A stretch of 64,000 nucleotides of DNA from Natronincola ferrireducens (GTDB taxonomy: Bacteria; Bacillota; Clostridia; Peptostreptococcales; Natronincolaceae), in the NCBI RefSeq assembly GCF_900100845.1, contig NZ_FNFP01000001.1, forward strand, positions 930,001-994,000, given 5' to 3'. Numbering within the stretch: the first letter of the stretch is position 1; the number at the start of each line of letters is the position of its first letter. The notes beneath the pieces were generated by a model. It saw only the letters and a list, made by a program, of their open reading frames with translations. It ran no database searches and had not been told where the DNA came from. Positions 60,670 to 64,000 of the stretch are shown piece after piece. The position numbers and the translations under genes are program-made.

Positions 60670-60721
60670 TAGGGGGGAAAGGAGTTGAAAGACTCCCGAC
60701 CTACTCGACCAATAAAAAATC

Positions 60722-60795
60722 GTAGGGAAGGGTCTTGACCCTTCCGTTATGAATGAATCTATTACAACAACGGAACGGTCAAGACCGTTCCCTAC
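60722..60795. repeat. REP-like inverted palindrome pair
   Basis: GTAGGGAAGGGTCTTGAC... (60722-60748) and its inverted partner (60768-60795) match with two differences. Each arm is itself a palindrome (GGAAGGGTC-TT-GACCCTTCC and GGAACGGTC-AA-GACCGTTCC), and the differences are compensated inside each arm. It lies between the intron and the substrate-binding protein gene. Confidence 0.7.
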
Positions 60796-60890
60796 ACATG
60801 TATCGGATATTGCAATGATGTCTTTTCTATTCAAGGTGCCATAAAATATATCCATTAATCTCCATAAGCGAAATGATATAAAGACAAATA

Positions 60891-60924
60891 AAGAACCACC
60901 TACTCTTATGAATAGGTAGTTCTT
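60891..60924 (-). terminator. Terminator of the substrate-binding protein gene
   Basis: AAGAACCACCTACTC pairs with GAATAGGTAGTTCTT (two mismatches), just past the minus-strand stop; T-rich beyond. Confidence 0.65.
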
Positions 60925-60936
60925 GAGGATATTTCT

Positions 60937-61953
60937 TTATTCAATACTTTCCATAGCTGCCTCTGCAAATTCTGTTACGACAATCTTGTCGTAATCTACC
61001 CTTTGGTTAAGCTCTCCAGCCTCTGTCATAACATCCTGCAATCTGTCTAACCCTTCCTCTGTTAATACTGGGTTTGGTGTCCAAGCCTCGATAGAACGAT
61101 ATCTTTCAACAACGTTGATAAGGATATCTAAATCGGCATCTGGAAAGTGGGGCTGTAGAGACTTAGCAACTGTCTCTGCATCATTTTCTGCAACCCATAG
61201 CATTCCCTTATAGATGGCATTTGTGAAGCTTTGAATAATTTCAGGGTTCTTTTCTATATAGCTTTTTTTAGCAGAATAAGCGGTATAAGGAATATAGCCA
61301 CTTTCTGCTCCAACAGAGGCTACTACATAGCCTCTACCTTCTGCTTCAATCAAGGAAGCTGTAGGCTCAAATAATGTTGTATAGTCCCCTTCACCTCCAG
61401 CAAAAGCTCCTGCCATAACACCAAACTGTATATCCGTTCTTACATTAATGTCTTCTCCTGGAATAAGTCCATTATTTTTAAGAACGTATTCTAAGGTCAT
61501 GTTTGGCATACCGCCTTTACGGCCTCCAAGTATTTCTTTTCCTCTAAGCTCTTCAAGGGTGAAATTTGGGCTAGGTTCTCTTGCTACAATGAAGGAACCA
61601 TCCCTTTGGGTTAATTGAGCAAAGTTAACAGCATAGTCACTCATTCCTTGGTTATAAACGTAGATGGAGGCTTCTGGTCCCATAAAGCCAATCTGTATTT
61701 GATCGCTAAGGAGGGCTGCCATAACCTTGTCAGCACCTTTACCATCGATTAACTCAACCTCTAAGCCCTCTTCTTCAAAAAATCCCTGTGTAATGGCTAC
61801 ATATTGGGGTGCATAGAATACAGAATGGGTTACCTCCATTACAGAAATTTTTGTTAGTTCTGATTTTTGACTGCTACTACCACAGCCTGATAAAAGCAGG
61901 ACACTAATCATAAGTAATACGATAAAAACACTAATAAGTTTTAAATGTTTCAC
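60937..61953 (-). CDS. NMT1/SsuA-type ABC transporter substrate-binding lipoprotein
   Basis: 338 residues. Lipobox LSGC (about 22-25) and an NMT1/THI5-like fold: VTHSVFYAPQYVAITQGFFEEEGLEVELIDG, DQIQIGFMGPEASIYV, LRGKEILGGRKGGMPNMTLEYVLK. Such proteins bind nitrate/sulfonate/pyrimidine-like molecules. GTG start 61953 (minus) behind GGAGGG; permease and ATPase are not next to it. A fragmented paralogue lies at 34991-35176 and 37074-37180. Confidence 0.88.
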   Translation of the reverse strand: MKHLKLISVFIVLLMISVLLLSGCGSSSQKSELTKISVMEVTHSVFYAPQYVAITQGFFEEEGLEVELIDGKGADKVMAALLSDQIQIGFMGPEASIYVYNQGMSDYAVNFAQLTQRDGSFIVAREPSPNFTLEELRGKEILGGRKGGMPNMTLEYVLKNNGLIPGEDINVRTDIQFGVMAGAFAGGEGDYTTLFEPTASLIEAEGRGYVVASVGAESGYIPYTAYSAKKSYIEKNPEIIQSFTNAIYKGMLWVAENDAETVAKSLQPHFPDADLDILINVVERYRSIEAWTPNPVLTEEGLDRLQDVMTEAGELNQRVDYDKIVVTEFAEAAMESIE

Positions 61954-62143
61954 TATAAATCCCTCCAATTTATATTGAGAAATAACCTCTATTTCATTAT
62001 ATTCTCAAGGACCAAATGTGTTCCTTCATCCTAAGGGAATTAGTCAAGTTAGTTAAATACTTAAAGTAAATGACAAAATAAGTATAGGATGGAAACAATA
62101 GACATAAAATTTATATATAGTGCAATGTAATGGAGGGGTGAGT

Positions 62144-62464
62144 ATGTCTTTAAATATTAAGGTTTGTAGTAGTAAAAATAGATATGGCTATATTAGAGGG
62201 GAAATTGATAATTTTTATTGGTATGCTCTAGTCCATAAAGAAGAGGTAGAGTTTGGTCTTAATCCCAATAATTTATCGGCAGGACAGGGAAGGGTATCGA
62301 GATTATGTGTATATAAAGATGTACCTATGTATAACTACACCAAAAGATTGATTTATGCAAATTACAAAAGACAGTGGGAGGTATTTAATAGTGGTTATGA
62401 GGAGATGATTAGAAATTTAGTTGAATACTTAGATAGGAGATATTCTATACGGGTGGTGAAATAA
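62144..62464 (+). CDS. Conserved-type protein of unknown function
   Basis: 106 residues, soluble, Tyr/Arg-rich (GYIRGEIDNFYWYALVHKEE). ATG 62144 behind GGAGGGGTG; earlier in-frame GTGs precede it. No catalytic motif recognised. Confidence 0.65.
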   Translation: MSLNIKVCSSKNRYGYIRGEIDNFYWYALVHKEEVEFGLNPNNLSAGQGRVSRLCVYKDVPMYNYTKRLIYANYKRQWEVFNSGYEEMIRNLVEYLDRRYSIRVVK

Positions 62465-62624
62465 ATAGCAATATTGTCTGTTTGACATAAGAGGAAGGGA
62501 TAAAAGAACACTTATAAAAATTTTGATATAATACGAAATTGTGTTATGATAAAAAGTAGAAAAACTTAAATAAACTCAGCAATGATGCTAGAAGAAATAT
62601 ATCGATGTTGAAAAGAGGTGTTTT

Positions 62625-63176
62625 ATGAATCTACCAAATATCTTAACAATTATTCGGTTTTGTCTTATACCAATATTTATCCTAGTTTTCTTCTCTTCCT
62701 CAGAGCATAACCTTTTAATCTCATCCTATATTTTTATTTTAGCTGGGATAACCGATGTATTAGACGGTTATATTGCTAGAAAATATAATTTAGTTACAAA
62801 ATGGGGACAAGCCATGGATCCTTTAGCTGATAAGTCTATGCAGTTGACAGTACTAATTTGTTTTACTATAAGAAGAATATTACCCCTATGGGCAATTGTT
62901 GTTGTAGCTGTAAAAGAACTATGTATGGTGATAGGAGGTATTTTCTTATACACCAAAAAGGAAAAAATCGTTATTCCTGCTAATAAATATGGTAAGTTTG
63001 CAACCATTATGTTTTATATAGCTATTTTAGCGGTGGCATTTGGATTTATCTATGGAAGAACTCTAGTTTACTTAGCAATTATAGTGACTATCTATGCATT
63101 CATTCGATATGTCATTGTAGGTCTAAAGACAGTCAAGGAATTTGATATGAAAAAATCCCTTGACAAATCCTATTAA
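62625..63176 (+). CDS. pgsA: CDP-diacylglycerol-glycerol-3-phosphate 3-phosphatidyltransferase
   Basis: 183 residues, about five helices. CDP-alcohol phosphotransferase signature DGYIARKYNLVTKWGQAMDP followed by LAD (DG-x2-AR-x8-G-x3-D-x3-D). Opens MNLPNILTIIRFCLIPIFI, typical of PgsA, which commits CDP-DAG to phosphatidylglycerol. ATG 62625 after AAGAGGTG. Confidence 0.9.
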   Translation: MNLPNILTIIRFCLIPIFILVFFSSSEHNLLISSYIFILAGITDVLDGYIARKYNLVTKWGQAMDPLADKSMQLTVLICFTIRRILPLWAIVVVAVKELCMVIGGIFLYTKKEKIVIPANKYGKFATIMFYIAILAVAFGFIYGRTLVYLAIIVTIYAFIRYVIVGLKTVKEFDMKKSLDKSY

Positions 63177-63194
63177 TTGGATATAATAAATATT

Positions 63195-63455
63195 AATTTT
63201 ATATAGGAAAAGCTGTGAAAAAGAGGAGTAGACAATCAAACCTGTAGAGAGAAAAACCCATGGGCTGGAAGGTTTTTTAGGTCAATGATGATCGAAGGTA
63301 GCTTTAGAGCTTCTGCATTGAAGTCCTAGTAGGTGCAGACGGTTTATACCGTTACATAAATGAGCGTCTGTTATATAACTATAGCAGGAATTAAGGTGGT
63401 ACCGCGAAATCAACCCTTCGTCCTTATCAATGATTAGGATGAAGGGTTTTTCTAT
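63195..63455 (+). promoter_or_regulatory. T-box leader (valine-type)
   Basis: Classic T-box: start region GAGGAGTA, stem I, a GUC specifier (63323-63325, GAAGTCCTAGTAGG context), T-box sequence AGGTGGTACCGCG (63394-63406), and terminator AACCCTTCGTCC...GGATGAAGGGTT with T-run (63412-63452). GUC is a valine codon, consistent with valS downstream. Uncharged tRNA-Val favours the antiterminator. Confidence 0.93.
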
Positions 63456-63467
63456 TGAAAGTGTGGG

Positions 63468-63686
63468 ATGATAAGGATGTTTTATATTGGTTTGCTTTTA
63501 TTACTGATTGGTGCTTTGATGGTATATGGTACAGTACCTATTAGTAGAATATGCAACATAACTACTACAAAGGCTATGCTGTTCTTAAAGGGTAGTGGAC
63601 TGGTGATAGCTATTGTAGGTGTAATATTTATATTTTTTAATGAAATTCCTAACTCATTAGAATTTTTAAAAATTATAAGATTTTAA
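63468..63686 (+). CDS. Small two-helix membrane protein between the T-box and valS
   Basis: 72 residues with helices at about 4-20 and 42-62. ATG 63468 (or 63477). The ribosome site is weak. It is inside the T-box transcript and 14 bases before valS, so it is under valine-tRNA control. No family recognised. Confidence 0.6.
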   Translation: MIRMFYIGLLLLLIGALMVYGTVPISRICNITTTKAMLFLKGSGLVIAIVGVIFIFFNEIPNSLEFLKIIRF

Positions 63687-63700
63687 AGGAGGCTAATAAT

Positions 63701-64000
63701 ATGATAAATAATTTGCCCAAAAACTATGATCCAAAGGAATTTGAAGGTCGTATTTATCAGCATTGGATGGAAAAGGATTATTTTAAAGCAGAACCAAACC
63801 CTGAAAAGGAACCCTATTGTATTGTGTTACCACCACCAAATATAACAGGTCAGCTGCATTTAGGTCATGCGTTAGATCATACCCTACAGGATGTTCTAAT
63901 TCGTTTTAAAAGAATGCAGGGTTTTGAAGCCCTGTGGTTACCAGGAACAGACCATGCTAGTATCGCAACGGAAGTAAAGGTTGTAGAAAAAATAAAAAAA
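63701..64000 (+). CDS. valS: Valyl-tRNA synthetase (partial, 3' end outside window)
   Basis: First 100 codons of a class I synthetase. [20 protein letters not shown] and the HIGH-type motif [15 protein letters not shown] are present, with [12 protein letters not shown] typical of ValRS. ATG 63701 after AAAGGAGG. Controlled by the T-box. Confidence 0.95.
   Translation, partial: MINNLPKNYDPKEFEGRIYQHWMEKDYFKAEPNPEKEPYCIVLPPPNITGQLHLGHALDHTLQDVLIRFKRMQGFEALWLPGTDHASIATEVKVVEKIKK

Larger units (their letters stand above)
58216..60710 (+). mobile_element. Group II intron with RT-maturase ORF
   Basis: The 5' end GTGCGACAAG (58216-) is the group II consensus. A ~580-base structured region precedes the ORF (58798-60618). 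The 3' end has domain V (60635-60669, GAGCCGTAT...GTACGGTTCT with GAAA-type tip) and domain VI followed by CTACTCGAC near 60710. Target site: 11 bases beyond a hairpin (CTGATGTT-ACTG-AACATCAG, 58185-58204). The intron is complete and the ORF intact, so it may be mobile. Confidence 0.88.

Noticed and set aside
1-64000. CRISPR arrays, tRNA and rRNA genes
   Set aside because: No regularly spaced repeat series, cloverleaf or rRNA-like sequence was recognised on either strand when reading through.

Overview
The window is AT-rich DNA from an anaerobic, spore-forming, low-GC Gram-positive bacterium of the class Clostridia. The gene set suggests an Alkaliphilus/Natronincola-like relative, but the sequence does not prove a genus. 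Pointers are an alpha/beta small acid-soluble spore protein, SleB/YpeB, SpoVB, PrkA-YhbH-SpoVR, an oxygen-sensitive class III ribonucleotide reductase (NrdD) with its radical-SAM activase, strong AAGGAGG ribosome sites with frequent GTG/TTG starts, and a T-box in front of valS.

Layout. 0-3.3 kb: a spore protein gene, rodA, and mgtE preceded by a short leader ORF. 3.3-10.4 kb: a minus-strand block (MacA/MacB-like export system plus its two-component system) bracketed by two inverted copies of a ~45-bp sequence. Near-identical tandem repeats lie in both promoters of the block. 10.4-24.7 kb: sleB-ypeB, a fumarylacetoacetate hydrolase-family protein, an Fe-S protein behind a perfect TGTGA-N6-TCACA site, a second two-component pair, pgi, murI, pepV, spoVB and an FMN-binding lipoprotein. 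24.9-34.7 kb: nrdD, prkA-yhbH-spoVR, a permease, a 51-residue ORF and nrdG. 34.9-37.2 kb: two fragments of a decayed substrate-binding protein gene, paralogous to the intact gene at 61 kb, separated by ~1.9 kb that carries a voltage-gated-type K+ channel and small membrane proteins.

37.4-52.9 kb is the most interesting part. A promoter and a candidate molybdenum (or tungsten) cofactor riboswitch with tandem terminators precede an operon of about eleven genes. It encodes an FMN-binding lipoprotein, three exported proteins built from sulfite-oxidase-fold (molybdopterin-binding type) domains without the catalytic cysteine region, an extracytoplasmic alkaline-phosphatase-superfamily phosphodiesterase, a complete ECF transporter (S, A, A', T), MobB fused to an Fe-S motif, and an aminoglycoside-phosphotransferase-fold kinase. 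A FecCD/BtuF-type ABC transporter, a TiaS-like protein, a one-domain ModE, a palindromic ModE-type operator and modABC follow. I read the first operon as a candidate system for salvaging molybdopterin/Moco from outside the cell: bind, trim, import, rephosphorylate, re-nucleotidylate. The downstream genes import the oxyanion.

53-61 kb is an accessory region of small unrecognised genes with recurring structured intergenic elements, a truncated gene, a group II intron encoding an RT-maturase with an HNH domain, and a REP-like palindrome pair. 61-64 kb returns to core genes: an NMT1-type substrate-binding lipoprotein, pgsA and T-box-controlled valS, which runs off the end.
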